A stretch of 64,000 bases of DNA from NCBI RefSeq assembly GCF_018622995.1, contig NZ_CP076022.1:434001-498000 (forward strand), given 5' to 3'. Source of the stretch: Arthrobacter jiangjiafuii. Its GTDB lineage: Bacteria > Actinomycetota > Actinomycetes > Actinomycetales > Micrococcaceae. Position 1 is the first letter of the stretch; each line of letters begins with the position of its first letter. The notes under the pieces are model-generated. The model was not told the origin of the DNA. It did not search any database and saw nothing but the letters and a program-made list of their open reading frames with translations. The translations under genes and the position numbers were made by a program. Shown here one piece after another: positions 41,135-57,240 of the stretch.

Positions 41135-43755
41135 GCGTTGGCCACCAGGCCGAGTTCGGCCTTGGACGCCAGCCCGGAGTGCACCGGAATGACACGCACC
41201 GTGTAGCCAAACGGCCCGGCGTTCTCTATGCCGATGGTGCCGGAGAACAGGTGCCGCCCCGACCCGAGGTCCTCCACATGGGCGAGGCCGGCCGTCCGGG
41301 GATCGCGGAGCTGGTCGTTTTCCATCGCCTTGCCGTAGGCCACTTCCACGCTGACGTCCTCGGGCCGCAGAGAGCCCAGGGATACGTAGGCCTGCACGGT
41401 GAGCTCGTCGCCGATCTGCGGATCATCCGTGATGCCGATCGAATCGACGTGTTCCACTGAAACAGCGGAGAATCCATCGCGGATCCGCGTGATCCACGCG
41501 GCCAAATCCCTCGCTGCCGCATAGCCGTCAGCGGAGGCCGCCCGGCCGGACTCGCCGGCGGGCCGGTAAAGCCGGTTCACGTACTCGCGCAGCATCCGGT
41601 TCGCGGAGACCGCCGGACCCAGGTCGGCCAGCGTGTGCTTCACCATTTCCAGCCATTCATGGGGCAGGGAATGAGCAGGCACGTCCGAGGGGCCGGCAGC
41701 ACCGGCCTCGGCCGGAGGTTCCTTCCCGTAGAACAGGGGAGCGACCGACTTTTCCAACAGGTCGTACAGGGCAGCGGCTTCCAGGTCATCGCGCTGGTCG
41801 GGGTTGAAAACCTCCCGGGTGTGGGCGCCCTGGCTCGGGTTGGCGGAGGGGATGGCCCAGCCGTTGTCGCCGTCGTACATTTCATCCCACCAGCCGTCGA
41901 GGACGGACAGGTTCAGCCCGCCGTTGATAGCCGACTTCATGCCGGACGTGCCGGACGCTTCCAGCGGCCGCAGCGGGTTGTTCAGCCACACGTCGCAGCC
42001 CGGGAACAGGGTCCGGGCCATGGCGATGTCGTAGTTGGGCAGGAACACGATCCGGTGCCGCACTGCGGGGTCGTCGGTGAACCGGACCAGGTCCTGGATC
42101 AGTTTCTTGCCCTGCTCATCGGCCGGATGGGATTTTCCAGCCACCACCACCTGGATGGGATGGGTGGGGTGCAGCAGCAGGGCTTTCAACCGGGCCGGAT
42201 CCCGCAGCATCAGGGTCAGCCGCTTGTAGGTAGGGACCCGGCGGGCAAAACCGATGGTCAGGATGTCCGGATCCAGCACGTTGTCGGTCCAGGCCAACTC
42301 GGGGTCCGTGGCGCCGCGCTTGCGCCAGGCAGAGCGCACCCGGCGGCGGACGTCGACAATCAGGTTCGAGCGCAGGCGGCGGCGGAGATCCCAGAGGTCC
42401 TGGTCGGCGATCTCATACGCACGGCCCCAGTCGCGGTCATGCACCGTCTCGACGCCGAACTTCTCCCTGGCCAGCTTGGTGAGTTCCGGATCCACCCAGG
42501 TCGGAACGTGCACCCCGTTGGTCACCGAGGTGATCGGAATTTCGGAGACATCGAACCCCGGCCACAGGCCCGAGAACATTTGACGCGAGACTTCGCCGTG
42601 AAGTTTGGCCACGCCGTTGGCACGCTGCGCCAGGCGCAGTCCCATCACGGCCATGTTGAACTTGCCGGGGTCGCCGCCGTCGTACGTTTCGGCGCCCAGC
42701 CCGAGGACCTTGTCCGTGGGCACGGACTGCGCGAGCCCGGCGCTTAAAAAGTGCCGGATCTGTGACTGGTCAAAGCGGTCGATGCCGGCGGGCACCGGGG
42801 TATGGGTGGTGAACACGGTGTTGGAGCGGGTGGCTGCCAGCGCTTCTTCCCACCCCATGCCGGTGTCCATCAGCTCCCGGATGCGCTCGATGCCCTGGAA
42901 CCCGGCATGGCCTTCATTGGTATGGAAGACCTCGGGGCCGGCGGCACCGGTGAGCCGCTCGTACACGCGCAGTGCCTTGACCCCGCCCATGCCCAGCAGC
43001 AGCTCCTGCTGCAGACGGTGGTCTCCGCCGCCGCCATACAGCCGGTCGGTGATGCCGCGGGCGGCGTCGTCGTTACCGGTGACATCGGAGTCCAGCAGCA
43101 ACAGCGGAACGCGTCCGACGTCGGCGCGCCAGATCTGCGCCAGCAGGCGCCTGTTGTTCGGCAGCGGGAGGCTGACCCGCGCCGGCGTCCCGTCCTGCTC
43201 ACGCAGCAGGGTCAGCGGCAGGCCGTTGGGATCCAGGACCGGATACGTTTCCAGTTGCCAGCCGTCCCGGGAGAGGGCCTGCTTGAAGTAGCCGGCCTGG
43301 TACAGGAGCCCCACGGCCACCAGCGGGACACCCAGATCCGATGCCGCCTTGAGATGGTCGCCGGCCAGGATCCCCAGGCCGCCGGAGTACTGCGGCAGCA
43401 CGGCACTGATGCCGTATTCGGGGGAGAAATAGGCCACGGACCGCGGCGCGTCCTCCCCCAGGGACTGATACCAGCGGGGGCCGGCGAGGTAGTCCTCAAG
43501 ATCGGCGCCAAGCGCACCAATCCGCTCCACGAGCCCGGTGTCCTGCGCCATGCGCTCCAAACTGGCGCGGCTGACGGAGCCAAGGAACTTCACCGGGTCA
43601 TGGCCGCTGGCCTGCCACGCGGCAGGATCAAGGTCTGCGAACAACCGCGTGGTTGGCTCATGCCAGGACCACCGCAGGTTGGAAGCGAGTTTGCTCAACG
43701 GGGCAATACTCTCGGGGAGGACTGTTCGGACGGTAAACCTTCGAATTGCCTTCAC
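41131..43755 (-). CDS. glgP: Alpha-glucan (glycogen) phosphorylase, short GlgP type
   Basis: 874 residues from GTG 43755 (VKAIRRFTVRTVLP), chosen because TAGCGT lies 7 nt upstream; the frame can be read further to 43890. Features of the DUF3417-type short phosphorylases: an N-terminal helical domain with LRWSWHEPTTRLF, AYFSPEYGISAVLPQYSGGL, the THTPVPAG segment, and the PLP region EASGTSGMKSAINGGLN with Lys607. It releases glucose-1-phosphate from glucans, or works on maltose-1-phosphate-derived glucan in the GlgE context. It is divergent from glgE and convergent with glgX. Confidence 0.95.
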   Translation of the reverse strand: MKAIRRFTVRTVLPESIAPLSKLASNLRWSWHEPTTRLFADLDPAAWQASGHDPVKFLGSVSRASLERMAQDTGLVERIGALGADLEDYLAGPRWYQSLGEDAPRSVAYFSPEYGISAVLPQYSGGLGILAGDHLKAASDLGVPLVAVGLLYQAGYFKQALSRDGWQLETYPVLDPNGLPLTLLREQDGTPARVSLPLPNNRRLLAQIWRADVGRVPLLLLDSDVTGNDDAARGITDRLYGGGGDHRLQQELLLGMGGVKALRVYERLTGAAGPEVFHTNEGHAGFQGIERIRELMDTGMGWEEALAATRSNTVFTTHTPVPAGIDRFDQSQIRHFLSAGLAQSVPTDKVLGLGAETYDGGDPGKFNMAVMGLRLAQRANGVAKLHGEVSRQMFSGLWPGFDVSEIPITSVTNGVHVPTWVDPELTKLAREKFGVETVHDRDWGRAYEIADQDLWDLRRRLRSNLIVDVRRRVRSAWRKRGATDPELAWTDNVLDPDILTIGFARRVPTYKRLTLMLRDPARLKALLLHPTHPIQVVVAGKSHPADEQGKKLIQDLVRFTDDPAVRHRIVFLPNYDIAMARTLFPGCDVWLNNPLRPLEASGTSGMKSAINGGLNLSVLDGWWDEMYDGDNGWAIPSANPSQGAHTREVFNPDQRDDLEAAALYDLLEKSVAPLFYGKEPPAEAGAAGPSDVPAHSLPHEWLEMVKHTLADLGPAVSANRMLREYVNRLYRPAGESGRAASADGYAAARDLAAWITRIRDGFSAVSVEHVDSIGITDDPQIGDELTVQAYVSLGSLRPEDVSVEVAYGKAMENDQLRDPRTAGLAHVEDLGSGRHLFSGTIGIENAGPFGYTVRVIPVHSGLASKAELGLVANA

Positions 43756-43762
43756 CCCGGTT

Positions 43763-43768
43763 ACGCTA
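43763..43768 (-). promoter_or_regulatory. -10 box of glgP (leaderless)
   Basis: TAGCGT on the minus strand, 7 nt before GTG 43755. Confidence 0.5.
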
Positions 43769-43933
43769 GCGCAAAGCCCGTCCATATTGTGCTGCATGAA
43801 CCAAAGAATCCACGAAATGCCACGAACTCTTGCGCACCGTCGCCGAGCTCGCGGAAATGGACGAAAACCGGACCCGGCCTGCATAAACAAACAGGGAAAG
43901 TACGTTGCCTTAGCATTCTGCCCCGATTGTCGC

Positions 43934-43939
43934 TAACGT
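43934..43939 (+). promoter_or_regulatory. -10 box of the glgE-treS-glgB operon (leaderless)
   Basis: TAACGT, 7 nt before GTG 43947, with TTAGCA as a -35-like hexamer 18 nt further up. The 191-bp gap to glgP holds this promoter and the divergent one, and no gene. Confidence 0.55.
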
Positions 43940-43946
43940 CTAGTAC

Positions 43947-46016
43947 GTGACCAGTTCCAGTGCGACGCCATCTAATGACCTGCCCGCCGCCGGACTCCGG
44001 TTCGGCCGGATTCCCATCACCAATGTGACCCCTGTCGTGGAATGCGGCCGGATCCCGGCCAAAGCCATCCCGGGCGAAGACATCGTGGTCGGAGCCACCG
44101 TTTTCCGCGAGGGACACGACCTCGTGGGAGTCAGCGCTGTCCTCTATGACCCGGAAGGGCGTGAGGCCCAGCGGATCCGCATGCACCCCGTCGGGATCGG
44201 GCTGGACCGCTGGGGAGGGGCGCTGCGGCCCGAAAGCACCGGAAACTGGAGCTTCGCCGTCGAAGGCTGGGCTGACGTATACGGCACCTGGCACCACAAC
44301 GCCGAGGTCAAGATCGGCGCCGGCGTGGACGTGGAGCTGATGCTCGCCGAAGGTGCGGCACTCTTTACCGCAGCGGCAGAGCAGCGCAGCGCGGACCAGG
44401 GACCCAATGCCGGCGACGCCGCGGTGTTCACCGCGGCGGCCAAGGTGCTCGCCGATACCGGCCTGCCCGTAGACGAGCGGCTGGCGGCGGCAGGATCCGA
44501 CGCCGTCCTCGCCGCCGTCGGCCGGGAACCGCTCCGCGACCTGGTGACCAGCAGCCCGCGCTACCCGATCCATGTCGAACGCGTCCTGGCCGGACGCGGC
44601 GCCTGGTACGAATTCTTCCCACGCTCCGAAGGCGCCATCCAAGACCCCGCCACCCTCGAATGGACGTCCGGAACGTTCCGGACCGCAGCGCGCAGCCTGG
44701 AGCGGGTTGCCGGCATGGGTTTCGATGTCATCTACCTGCCGCCGGTCCATCCCATCGGCACCACGCACCGCAAGGGACCGAACAACACCCTGGTCGCCGG
44801 CCCGCAGGATCCCGGCTCGCCCTGGGCCATTGGATCCGCGGAGGGCGGACACGACGCGATCCACCCTGACCTGGGCACCTTCGAGGACTTCGATGCCTTT
44901 GTGCACGCTGCCCGCGACCTTGACCTTGAAGTAGCCATCGACCTGGCGCTGCAGGCCTCACCGGACCACCCCTGGGTGAAGAGCCACCCGGAATGGTTCA
45001 CCACCCGGGTGGACGGGTCCATTGCCTACGCCGAGAACCCGCCGAAGAAATACCAGGACATCTACCCGCTGAATTTCGACAACGACTTCAAGGGACTCTC
45101 CGAAGAGGTCCTGCGGATCGTGCTGATGTGGGTGAGCCACGGGGTGAAGATCTTCCGCGTGGACAACCCGCATACCAAGCCCCTGATGTTCTGGGAATGG
45201 CTGATCCGGACGGTCAACGCCCGGCACCCCGAGGTCATCTTCCTGGCCGAGGCGTTCACCCGGCCGCCCATGATGCATGCCTTGGGGATGGCCGGCTTCC
45301 AGCAGTCCTACACCTACTTCACCTGGCGCAACACCCGGAAGGAACTGGAGGAGTACTTCACCGAGGTCTCCGCCGAGACGGCGGCCTTCTTCCGCCCGAA
45401 CTTCTTCGTGAACACACCGGATATCCTCACCGAGTTCCTGCAGTACGGCGGCCCCGGAGCGTTCAAGATCCGTGCCGTGCTGGCCTCCACCGCCAGCCCG
45501 CTGTGGGGAATGTACGCCGGCTATGAGCTCTTCGAACACGTGGCCCGACCCGGTGCCGAGGAGTACATCGACAATGAGAAGTTCGAGTACAAGCAGCGGG
45601 ATTTCGCCGGCGCCATAGCCGAGGGCCGCAGCCTGGTTCCCTTTATTACCCGGCTGAACGATATCCGCCGGTTCCATCCGGCGCTCGGGGAGCTGCAGAA
45701 CCTGACCGTGCATTCCAGCACCGACGAGGCCACCGTGGTCTACTCCAAGCACAAGCAGGTTGATCCGGGGGACCCGTCGAGTAAGGACACGCTGATCATC
45801 GTGGTCAACACCGACCCGCACAGCGCCCGGGAATGCACTGTCTCCCTGGACCTGGCCGCCCTGCACCTGAACCCCGAGGACTTCAACGAGGACGGCACGT
45901 TCTGGGTGGATGACCTCATCAGCGGCCAGAGCTGGCGCTGGGGTGCCCACAACTACGTCCGGCTTGACGCCCATTTTGAGCCTGCCCACATTCTGTCAAT
46001 CCGGAGGAACTCCTAG
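43947..46016 (+). CDS. glgE: Alpha-1,4-glucan:maltose-1-phosphate maltosyltransferase
   Basis: 689 residues. An N-terminal DUF3416 domain (about 15-200) precedes a GH13_3 barrel; the nucleophile is Asp406 in KIFRVDNPHTKPLMFWEW and the acid/base Glu435 in FLAEAFTRPPMM. PPVHPIGTTHRKGPNN and ENPPKKYQDIYPLNFD are GlgE hallmarks. It adds maltosyl units from maltose-1-phosphate to linear glucan. It shares one base with treS and is first of the operon. In mycobacteria this enzyme is essential because its substrate is toxic when it accumulates. Confidence 0.97.
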   Translation: MTSSSATPSNDLPAAGLRFGRIPITNVTPVVECGRIPAKAIPGEDIVVGATVFREGHDLVGVSAVLYDPEGREAQRIRMHPVGIGLDRWGGALRPESTGNWSFAVEGWADVYGTWHHNAEVKIGAGVDVELMLAEGAALFTAAAEQRSADQGPNAGDAAVFTAAAKVLADTGLPVDERLAAAGSDAVLAAVGREPLRDLVTSSPRYPIHVERVLAGRGAWYEFFPRSEGAIQDPATLEWTSGTFRTAARSLERVAGMGFDVIYLPPVHPIGTTHRKGPNNTLVAGPQDPGSPWAIGSAEGGHDAIHPDLGTFEDFDAFVHAARDLDLEVAIDLALQASPDHPWVKSHPEWFTTRVDGSIAYAENPPKKYQDIYPLNFDNDFKGLSEEVLRIVLMWVSHGVKIFRVDNPHTKPLMFWEWLIRTVNARHPEVIFLAEAFTRPPMMHALGMAGFQQSYTYFTWRNTRKELEEYFTEVSAETAAFFRPNFFVNTPDILTEFLQYGGPGAFKIRAVLASTASPLWGMYAGYELFEHVARPGAEEYIDNEKFEYKQRDFAGAIAEGRSLVPFITRLNDIRRFHPALGELQNLTVHSSTDEATVVYSKHKQVDPGDPSSKDTLIIVVNTDPHSARECTVSLDLAALHLNPEDFNEDGTFWVDDLISGQSWRWGAHNYVRLDAHFEPAHILSIRRNS

Positions 46017-47785
46017 TGCCCAACCCGTTTCAGCTGCACGCACCCGGTCTCACCAATGACCCGCACTGGTACCGCAAGGCCGTGTTCTACGAAGTGCTGG
46101 TCCGCGGCTTTTCGGACGCCAACGGGGACGGCTCCGGCGACTTCACAGGCCTGATCGACAAGCTCGACTACCTGCAGTGGCTCGGTGTCGACTGCCTCTG
46201 GCTGCCGCCGTTCTTCAAGTCTCCGCTGCGCGACGGCGGCTACGACATCTCCGACTACTACGACGTCCTGGACGAGTTCGGCACCATCAGCGACTTCAAG
46301 CGGCTGGTGGCCGAGGCGCACGCCCGCGGGGTCCGCGTCATCATCGACCTGCCGCTGAACCACACCTCCGACAAGCACCCGTGGTTTGAGGAATCCCGCA
46401 GCGATCCGGACGGGCCCTACGGCGACTTTTACGTCTGGTCCGATACGGACCAGAAGTACGAAGACGCCCGGATCATCTTCGTGGACACCGAAGAATCCAA
46501 CTGGGCCTTCGACCCGGTGCGGCGCCAGTTCTACTGGCACCGGTTCTTCAGCCACCAGCCCGACCTGAACTTCGAGAACCCCAAGGTCGTCGAGGCCATT
46601 TTCGACGTCGTCCGCTTCTGGCTGGACCAGGGCATCGACGGCTTCCGCGCCGACGCCATCCCGTACCTGTTCGAAGAAGACGGCACAAACTGCGAAAACC
46701 TGCCCTCGACGCACCGGTTCCTCAAGGACCTGCGCACCATGGTGGACGAGAACTATCCCGGCCGCGTGATCGTGGCCGAGGCGAACCAGATGCCGCATGA
46801 AGTCGTGGAGTACTTCGGCGACGAAACGGGAGCGGAATGCCATATGGCGTTCCATTTCCCGATCATGCCCCGCCTGTTCTACGCCCTGCGCGACCAGAAG
46901 GCCGCCCCCATCGTGCAGACGATGGAGGAGACACCCGCGATTCCCGCCGGCGCCCAATGGGGCACCTTCCTGCGCAACCATGACGAGCTGACGCTGGAAA
47001 TGGTGACAAACGAGGAACGCCAGGCGATGCTCGGCTGGTACGCACCTGATTCGCGGATGCGGGCCAACATCGGCATCCGCCGCCGGCTGGCGCCGCTGCT
47101 GGACAATTCCCGGTCCGAGATCGAGCTCATCCACGCGCTCCTGCTCTCGCTGCCGGGCAGTCCGTTCCTGTACTACGGCGACGAACTGGGCATGGGGGAC
47201 AACATCTGGCTCGAGGACCGCGATTCCTCCCGAACCCCCATGCAGTGGAACCCGGACCGCAACGCCGGCTTCTCCACCGCGGACCCGGGCAAGCTCTACC
47301 TGCCCGTCGTCCAGTCGCTGGTCTACCACTACAACCACGTGAACGTGGAGGCGCAGCTGGCCAGCTCCAGCTCGCTGCTGCACTGGATCCGGCAGATGAT
47401 CATGGTCCGCCGTGCCCACCCCTCGTTTGGGTTGGGCGGGTACCGGAATGTTCCCACTGAGGCCGAATCGGTCCTGGCCTTCCTGCGGGAGCTGCCGGCG
47501 GACAACCCCGAAGGCGAGGTCGGGGAGACCATGTTCTGCATCTTCAACCTGTCCCAGCACCCGGTCTCGGCCACCGTCAGCCTGCCGGAGTTCGCTGGCC
47601 GCGGACTGCGGGACACCTTCGGCGGAACCCCCTTCCCGGCCTTCGCCGCTGACGGCACCCTAACCCTCACCCTAGGCAGCCACGACTTTTACTGGCTGCG
47701 GTTGCGGTCAGCGAAATCCAATATGGCCTCGCCCCTGACCGAGGCAATCCCTGTGATCCCGATCTCGGAGGCCGCGAAGAAATGA
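46016..47785 (+). CDS. treS: Trehalose synthase (maltose/trehalose isomerase)
   Basis: 589 residues, GTG start overlapping the glgE stop by one base. GH13_16 signatures: [34 protein letters not shown], nucleophile Asp213 in [16 protein letters not shown], Glu255 in VAEANQMP and Asp323 in [13 protein letters not shown]. It interconverts trehalose and maltose by intramolecular transfer. TreS feeds maltose to the maltokinase, here fused to the next product. It overlaps that gene by 4 nt (ATGA). Confidence 0.97.
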   Translation: MPNPFQLHAPGLTNDPHWYRKAVFYEVLVRGFSDANGDGSGDFTGLIDKLDYLQWLGVDCLWLPPFFKSPLRDGGYDISDYYDVLDEFGTISDFKRLVAEAHARGVRVIIDLPLNHTSDKHPWFEESRSDPDGPYGDFYVWSDTDQKYEDARIIFVDTEESNWAFDPVRRQFYWHRFFSHQPDLNFENPKVVEAIFDVVRFWLDQGIDGFRADAIPYLFEEDGTNCENLPSTHRFLKDLRTMVDENYPGRVIVAEANQMPHEVVEYFGDETGAECHMAFHFPIMPRLFYALRDQKAAPIVQTMEETPAIPAGAQWGTFLRNHDELTLEMVTNEERQAMLGWYAPDSRMRANIGIRRRLAPLLDNSRSEIELIHALLLSLPGSPFLYYGDELGMGDNIWLEDRDSSRTPMQWNPDRNAGFSTADPGKLYLPVVQSLVYHYNHVNVEAQLASSSSLLHWIRQMIMVRRAHPSFGLGGYRNVPTEAESVLAFLRELPADNPEGEVGETMFCIFNLSQHPVSATVSLPEFAGRGLRDTFGGTPFPAFAADGTLTLTLGSHDFYWLRLRSAKSNMASPLTEAIPVIPISEAAKK

Positions 47786-50700
47786 CCCTGCTGACGCCGT
47801 CCCTGCCCGAACTCCTGACCGCCTGGCTGCCGCAGCAGCGGTGGTTCCCTGCCAAGGGCCGTGACATCACGCTGGACCGGGTGGGCGGCGTCCGGCTGTC
47901 GGACCCGTCGGGCCTGGCGGAGCTGGAGGTCCACCTCATTGCGGTGGCTTCCGGCCAGCGCACCGACATCATCAGCGTGCCGGTCAGCTACCACGGTGCT
48001 GAAGTCCCCGAACTGGGTGCGGCGCTGCTGGGCAGGGTCCAGCACGAGGAGCTGGGTGAGCGCTGGCTGTACGACGGCGCCGCGGACCCGGTGTTCGTGA
48101 CGGCCTGGCTGGAGATGATGCGCACATCGTCCTCGTCCCTTGACGGCCATACCCATGGTGTCGCCGTCGGCGGTTTTGACCAGTGGCCGCCCTTCGGTGC
48201 GACAGTTCCGGCGAAGCTGATGAAGGGGGAGCAGTCCAACACCTCGGTGGTGGTGCCCGTTGAGCCCAGCCAGCTGATCGTGAAGTTCTACCGGGTCCTG
48301 GCCGCGGGGGAAAGCCCCGACGTGCAGGTCAGCGCCAGCCTTACCGCTGCCGGATCCCGCGATGTGCCCGCCACCCTCGGCTGGGTCACCGGCAGCTGGC
48401 GGGATCCGGAGGCCGACGGCGATGGCAACGGCTGGGTGTCCGGACACCTGAGCGTGCTGCGGGAATTCATCCCCAACAGTGAAGACGCCTGGCGCACCGC
48501 CTCCGCGGCGGCGCTGGAAAACCGCGACTTTGCCGGCGAGGCCGAGGAACTGGGTGCAGTCACTGGCCGGATCCACCGGCAGCTTGAACAGGCCTTCGGC
48601 AGCCAGCCGCCCACTGCGGCGGAACGCGCCGAGTTCCTTGAGACGCTGGGCAACCGGATCCGCTGGGCATGGAAGGAAGCCCGCAGCTATGTCGGGGAGT
48701 TCGACGAGCCGCTGGAATACCTGCTGCGGCAAATCAGCAACCTGCAGACGCTGCCCGCCCTTCAACGCATCCATGCCGACTACCATCTGGGCCAGGTCCT
48801 GAAATCCGGAACCCACGGCTGGATGGTGCTGGACTTTGAAGGTGAGCCGCTGCGTCCGGCCGCCGAGCGCAGCGTCCCCGACGCTCCGCTGCGCGATGTG
48901 GTAGGCATGCTCCGCTCCATTGACTACGCGGCCGGTGTTGCGCTGGTGGAAGGCGGCGGCGACGCCGGCGAAGCAGCGCGCGCCTCCAAGGAACAGCAGC
49001 GCCGCAGCCTCGATGCCGCCCGGTGGGCGGCCTCGGCCTCGGAAGCATTCCTTCGGGGCTACGAGAAGGAAACCGGAACCCAGATCAACCGGAATGATCC
49101 GTTGTACCTGGCGTTGTGGCTCGACAAGGCCCTCTATGAAGTCGTTTACGAAATCCGCAACCGTCCCGAGTGGATCCGTGTACCCGTTGCCGCCGTTCGC
49201 CAGATCCTGGAACAGGCACGCAACCAGGAACACGGGACGAGCAGCCAGGAAGAGAACCCAGTGAACAAGACCCCCAAGCCCGAAACCGACGTGTCCAAGG
49301 GCTCCTCGCCGGAGCCGGCACTGCCCGCGGAGCCCCAGGGGGCTGCCACACCGGAAGCCGCGCTCCCCGCCCAGGCCTCTGCCGCCGTCGTGCCCGACGC
49401 CGGTGATATGGCGCCGGCGCCCGCCCACCGCGATCCGCTGCCCGTGTCCACCGACGTGCTGCAGGCCGTCTCGGAGGGCCGGTACCATCAGCCGCACGCC
49501 ATCCTCGGCGCGCATGTTGACGACCAAGGCCTGGTCACCATCCGCACCCTGCGCCCGCTGGCCCAATCAGTGGTTGCGGTAACCCCTGCCGGACGGGTGG
49601 AGCTGGAGCACGAGTTCAACGGGATCTGGGTGGGCACCGTGCCCGCGGAACGTCCCGGGCAGGTGCCTGACTACCGGCTTGAAGTGACCTATGACGGAGC
49701 AGAGCCGCAGCTTTTTGATGATCCGTACCGGTTCCTGCCGTCACTGGGAGAAATCGACCTGCACCTGATTGGGGAAGGCCGGCACGAAAAGCTGTGGACC
49801 GTTCTGGGCGCCAACGTGCACCATTACAAGTCCATCCTCGGCGACGTCGACGGTGTCAGCTTTGCCGTCTGGGCTCCCAACGCGCAGGCCCTGCGGGTGA
49901 TGGGTGACTTCAACGGCTGGAACGGCGCGCTCAACGCAATGCGTTCCCTGGGCGGCTCCGGCGTCTGGGAATTGTTCATCCCCGATGTGCAGCCCGGCGC
50001 CCGCTACAAATACCAGATTCTCGGCCGTGACGGGATCTGGCGGGACAAGGCCGACCCGTTGGCCCAGGGCACCGAGGTGCCGCCGCTGACCGGTTCCCGC
50101 GTCGTGGAGTCCACGTATTCCTTCCAGGACTCGGAGTGGATGGAAGCCCGCGCAGCCCGCGATCCGCACAATGCACCGATGAGTGTCTATGAAGTCCATC
50201 TGGGGTCCTGGCGGCTGGGGCTGGACTACCGTCAGCTGGCCGACCAGCTGACGGAATACGTGACTTGGCAGGGATTCACCCACGTGGAATTCATGCCGGT
50301 GGCCGAGCATCCCTTCGGCGGGTCCTGGGGCTACCAGATCACCTCCTACTTTGCGCCGACCTCCCGCTTCGGGCACCCGGATGATTTCCGCTACCTGGTC
50401 GATAAGCTGCACCAGGCCGGCATCGGAGTGATCCTGGACTGGGTTCCCGGACACTTCCCGAAGGATGAGTGGGCGCTGGCCAAGTTCGACGGCGAGAGCC
50501 TCTACGAGCACGGGGACCCGCTCCGCGGCGAGCAGCCCGACTGGGGCACCCTGATTTTTGACTACGGCCGCCGGGAAGTGCGCAATTTCCTGGTCGCCAA
50601 CGCCATCTACTGGCTGGAGGAGTTCCACATCGACGGGCTCCGCGTGGACGCCGTGGCATCGATGCTCTACCTGGACTATTCACGGCCCGCTGACCAGTGG

Positions 50701-51615
50701 CGCCCGAATGTCTACGGCGGCCGCGAAAACCTGGAGGCCATTTCCTTCCTGCAGGAAGTCAACGCAACCGCCTACCGGCGCGTGCCCGGCATCGTGATGA
50801 TCGCAGAGGAATCCACTGCGTTCCCCGGGGTCACCCAACCCACCAGCAGCGGCGGCCTCGGATTCGGCCTGAAGTGGAACATGGGCTGGATGCACGACAC
50901 CCTCGAGTACATGGCCGAGGACCCGATCAACCGGATGTACCACCATGCCAAGCTCACGTTCTCCTTGGTCTACGCCTATACGGAGAATTTCCTGCTTCCG
51001 ATCAGCCATGACGAGGTTGTGCACGGGAAGGGCTCCCTGCTGCGCAAGATGCCCGGGGACCGCTGGAAGCAGCTGGCCAACCTGCGCGCCTATCTGGCCT
51101 TCCAATGGGCCCACCCGGGCAAGCAGCTGATCTTCATGGGCACCGAGTTCGGCCAGGAAGCGGAATGGTCCGAGCAGTATGGCCTGGACTGGTACCTGAC
51201 GGACACCCCGCAGCATAAGGGAGTGCAGCTGCTGGTCCGGCAGCTCAACGAGATCTACCGGAACACCCCGGCTCTCTTCGACCGGGACAACGAGCCGGCG
51301 GGATTCCAGTGGATCAACGAGAACGACGGCGCCCACAACACCCTGTCCTTTATCCGGTACGACCATCAGGGCAACCCGCTGGTCTGCATCGCCAATTTTG
51401 CCGGGACCCCACATGAGAACTTCCGGCTCGGTCTGCCGTGGGCGGGGGAGTGGATGGAAGCACTGAACACAGACGCTGCCGAGTTTGGCGGCTCCGGGGT
51501 CGGCAACCTGGGTGTGGTGACCGCTTCCGAAGGAGCCTGCAATGGACAGCCGGCGTTCGCCACGCTGACCGTTCCGCCACTGGGCGTGCTGTACCTGACG
51601 CCGAAGACGGCGTAG
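47782..51615 (+). CDS. glgB: Maltokinase fused to 1,4-alpha-glucan branching enzyme (Mak::GlgB)
   Basis: 1277 residues. Residues 1-480 are maltokinase: an N-cap ([18 protein letters not shown]), the catalytic loop HADYHLGQ (331-338, Asp333) and metal loop DFEGEP (Asp351). Residues about 485-550 are an Ala/Pro linker. Residues about 555-1277 are GlgB: CBM48 regions, then a GH13_9 barrel with Asp956 ([14 protein letters not shown]), Glu1009 ([13 protein letters not shown]) and Asp1077 ([10 protein letters not shown]). The two steps phosphorylate maltose and branch the glucan made by GlgE. An in-frame GTG at 49261 after AGGAAGAG could also give GlgB alone. No frameshift is visible at the junction. 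Confidence 0.95.
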   Translation: MTLLTPSLPELLTAWLPQQRWFPAKGRDITLDRVGGVRLSDPSGLAELEVHLIAVASGQRTDIISVPVSYHGAEVPELGAALLGRVQHEELGERWLYDGAADPVFVTAWLEMMRTSSSSLDGHTHGVAVGGFDQWPPFGATVPAKLMKGEQSNTSVVVPVEPSQLIVKFYRVLAAGESPDVQVSASLTAAGSRDVPATLGWVTGSWRDPEADGDGNGWVSGHLSVLREFIPNSEDAWRTASAAALENRDFAGEAEELGAVTGRIHRQLEQAFGSQPPTAAERAEFLETLGNRIRWAWKEARSYVGEFDEPLEYLLRQISNLQTLPALQRIHADYHLGQVLKSGTHGWMVLDFEGEPLRPAAERSVPDAPLRDVVGMLRSIDYAAGVALVEGGGDAGEAARASKEQQRRSLDAARWAASASEAFLRGYEKETGTQINRNDPLYLALWLDKALYEVVYEIRNRPEWIRVPVAAVRQILEQARNQEHGTSSQEENPVNKTPKPETDVSKGSSPEPALPAEPQGAATPEAALPAQASAAVVPDAGDMAPAPAHRDPLPVSTDVLQAVSEGRYHQPHAILGAHVDDQGLVTIRTLRPLAQSVVAVTPAGRVELEHEFNGIWVGTVPAERPGQVPDYRLEVTYDGAEPQLFDDPYRFLPSLGEIDLHLIGEGRHEKLWTVLGANVHHYKSILGDVDGVSFAVWAPNAQALRVMGDFNGWNGALNAMRSLGGSGVWELFIPDVQPGARYKYQILGRDGIWRDKADPLAQGTEVPPLTGSRVVESTYSFQDSEWMEARAARDPHNAPMSVYEVHLGSWRLGLDYRQLADQLTEYVTWQGFTHVEFMPVAEHPFGGSWGYQITSYFAPTSRFGHPDDFRYLVDKLHQAGIGVILDWVPGHFPKDEWALAKFDGESLYEHGDPLRGEQPDWGTLIFDYGRREVRNFLVANAIYWLEEFHIDGLRVDAVASMLYLDYSRPADQWRPNVYGGRENLEAISFLQEVNATAYRRVPGIVMIAEESTAFPGVTQPTSSGGLGFGLKWNMGWMHDTLEYMAEDPINRMYHHAKLTFSLVYAYTENFLLPISHDEVVHGKGSLLRKMPGDRWKQLANLRAYLAFQWAHPGKQLIFMGTEFGQEAEWSEQYGLDWYLTDTPQHKGVQLLVRQLNEIYRNTPALFDRDNEPAGFQWINENDGAHNTLSFIRYDHQGNPLVCIANFAGTPHENFRLGLPWAGEWMEALNTDAAEFGGSGVGNLGVVTASEGACNGQPAFATLTVPPLGVLYLTPKTA
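49247..49263 (+). promoter_or_regulatory. Possible internal start for a separate GlgB
   Basis: AGGAAGAG (49247-49254) lies 6 nt before an in-frame GTG at 49261 (residue 494), right in the linker between the kinase and branching domains. It could yield a free 784-residue GlgB beside the fusion. Confidence 0.45.
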
Positions 51616-51683
51616 GCCGGACGTCCTCCCCGGCCCGATCCTTGCGGTTCCGGGCCGGGTCGGCGCGACCCTAAAAACCGTGC

Positions 51684-51689
51684 TAGAGT
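51684..51689 (+). promoter_or_regulatory. Possible extended -10 promoter upstream of rRNA operon 1
   Basis: TGC-TAGAGT gives an extended -10 (TGN-TANNNT) but no -35 is seen at 16-18 nt. It may be a second, weaker rrn promoter. The stretch 51616-51780 otherwise has only a GC-rich inverted repeat (CCGGCCCG/CGGGCCGG) after glgB, and no gene. Confidence 0.35.
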
Positions 51690-51778
51690 TAATACCCGCG
51701 CTGATCGAGGCAACGAGAACAGCTGAGCGTCACGAGGCCTAGGCTTCAACCGGTTCGCCGGATGGACGAGCAGCCGTT

Positions 51779-51807
51779 TTGACAGTCTCTGATCGGAGCG
51801 GTAAGAT
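51779..51807 (+). promoter_or_regulatory. Main promoter of rRNA operon 1
   Basis: TTGACA (51779-51784), 17-nt spacer, TAAGAT (51802-51807). This is a near-consensus sigma70-type promoter about 250 nt before 16S. Confidence 0.8.
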
Positions 51808-52054
51808 TGAAAAGTTGCTCCGGAGCGACGCAGAGCGGAAGATCCCTTGGATCTGAGCCTGCCGGTGCCGGAAGCAGTCTGTTGTTTGAGAACTCAATAG
51901 TGTGCCAAGTTTATTGATACCAATTTATTTTAATTGGTTGAACTGGTTCTTCCGCCCACCCCGTGGGTGGGAAGGACTTTTTTAGCTGGTTTCGAATTTA
52001 GTGCAGGACCGTGCAGCCAATTTTCCTTGGCTCCGGTGCTGTGTCTGTAACACA
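51808..52054 (+). other. Leader of rRNA operon 1 (boxA-like element and 16S processing stem)
   Basis: GTTGTTTGAGAACTCAATAG (51881-51900) is the actinobacterial boxA-like antitermination sequence. CTCAATAGTGTGCCAA (51893-51908) pairs with TTGGCACACTGTTGGG in the spacer after 16S (53798-53813, with G-U pairs), forming the RNase III-type stem around pre-16S. From 51878 on, this leader is identical to that of operon 2. Confidence 0.75.

Positions 52055-57240
<5,186 letters not shown>

Noticed and set aside
47782-51615. Frameshift artefact joining two genes (mak and glgB)
   Set aside because: The frame is open across a normal low-complexity linker with both domains intact on each side; no sign of a disturbed frame, so kept as a fusion.
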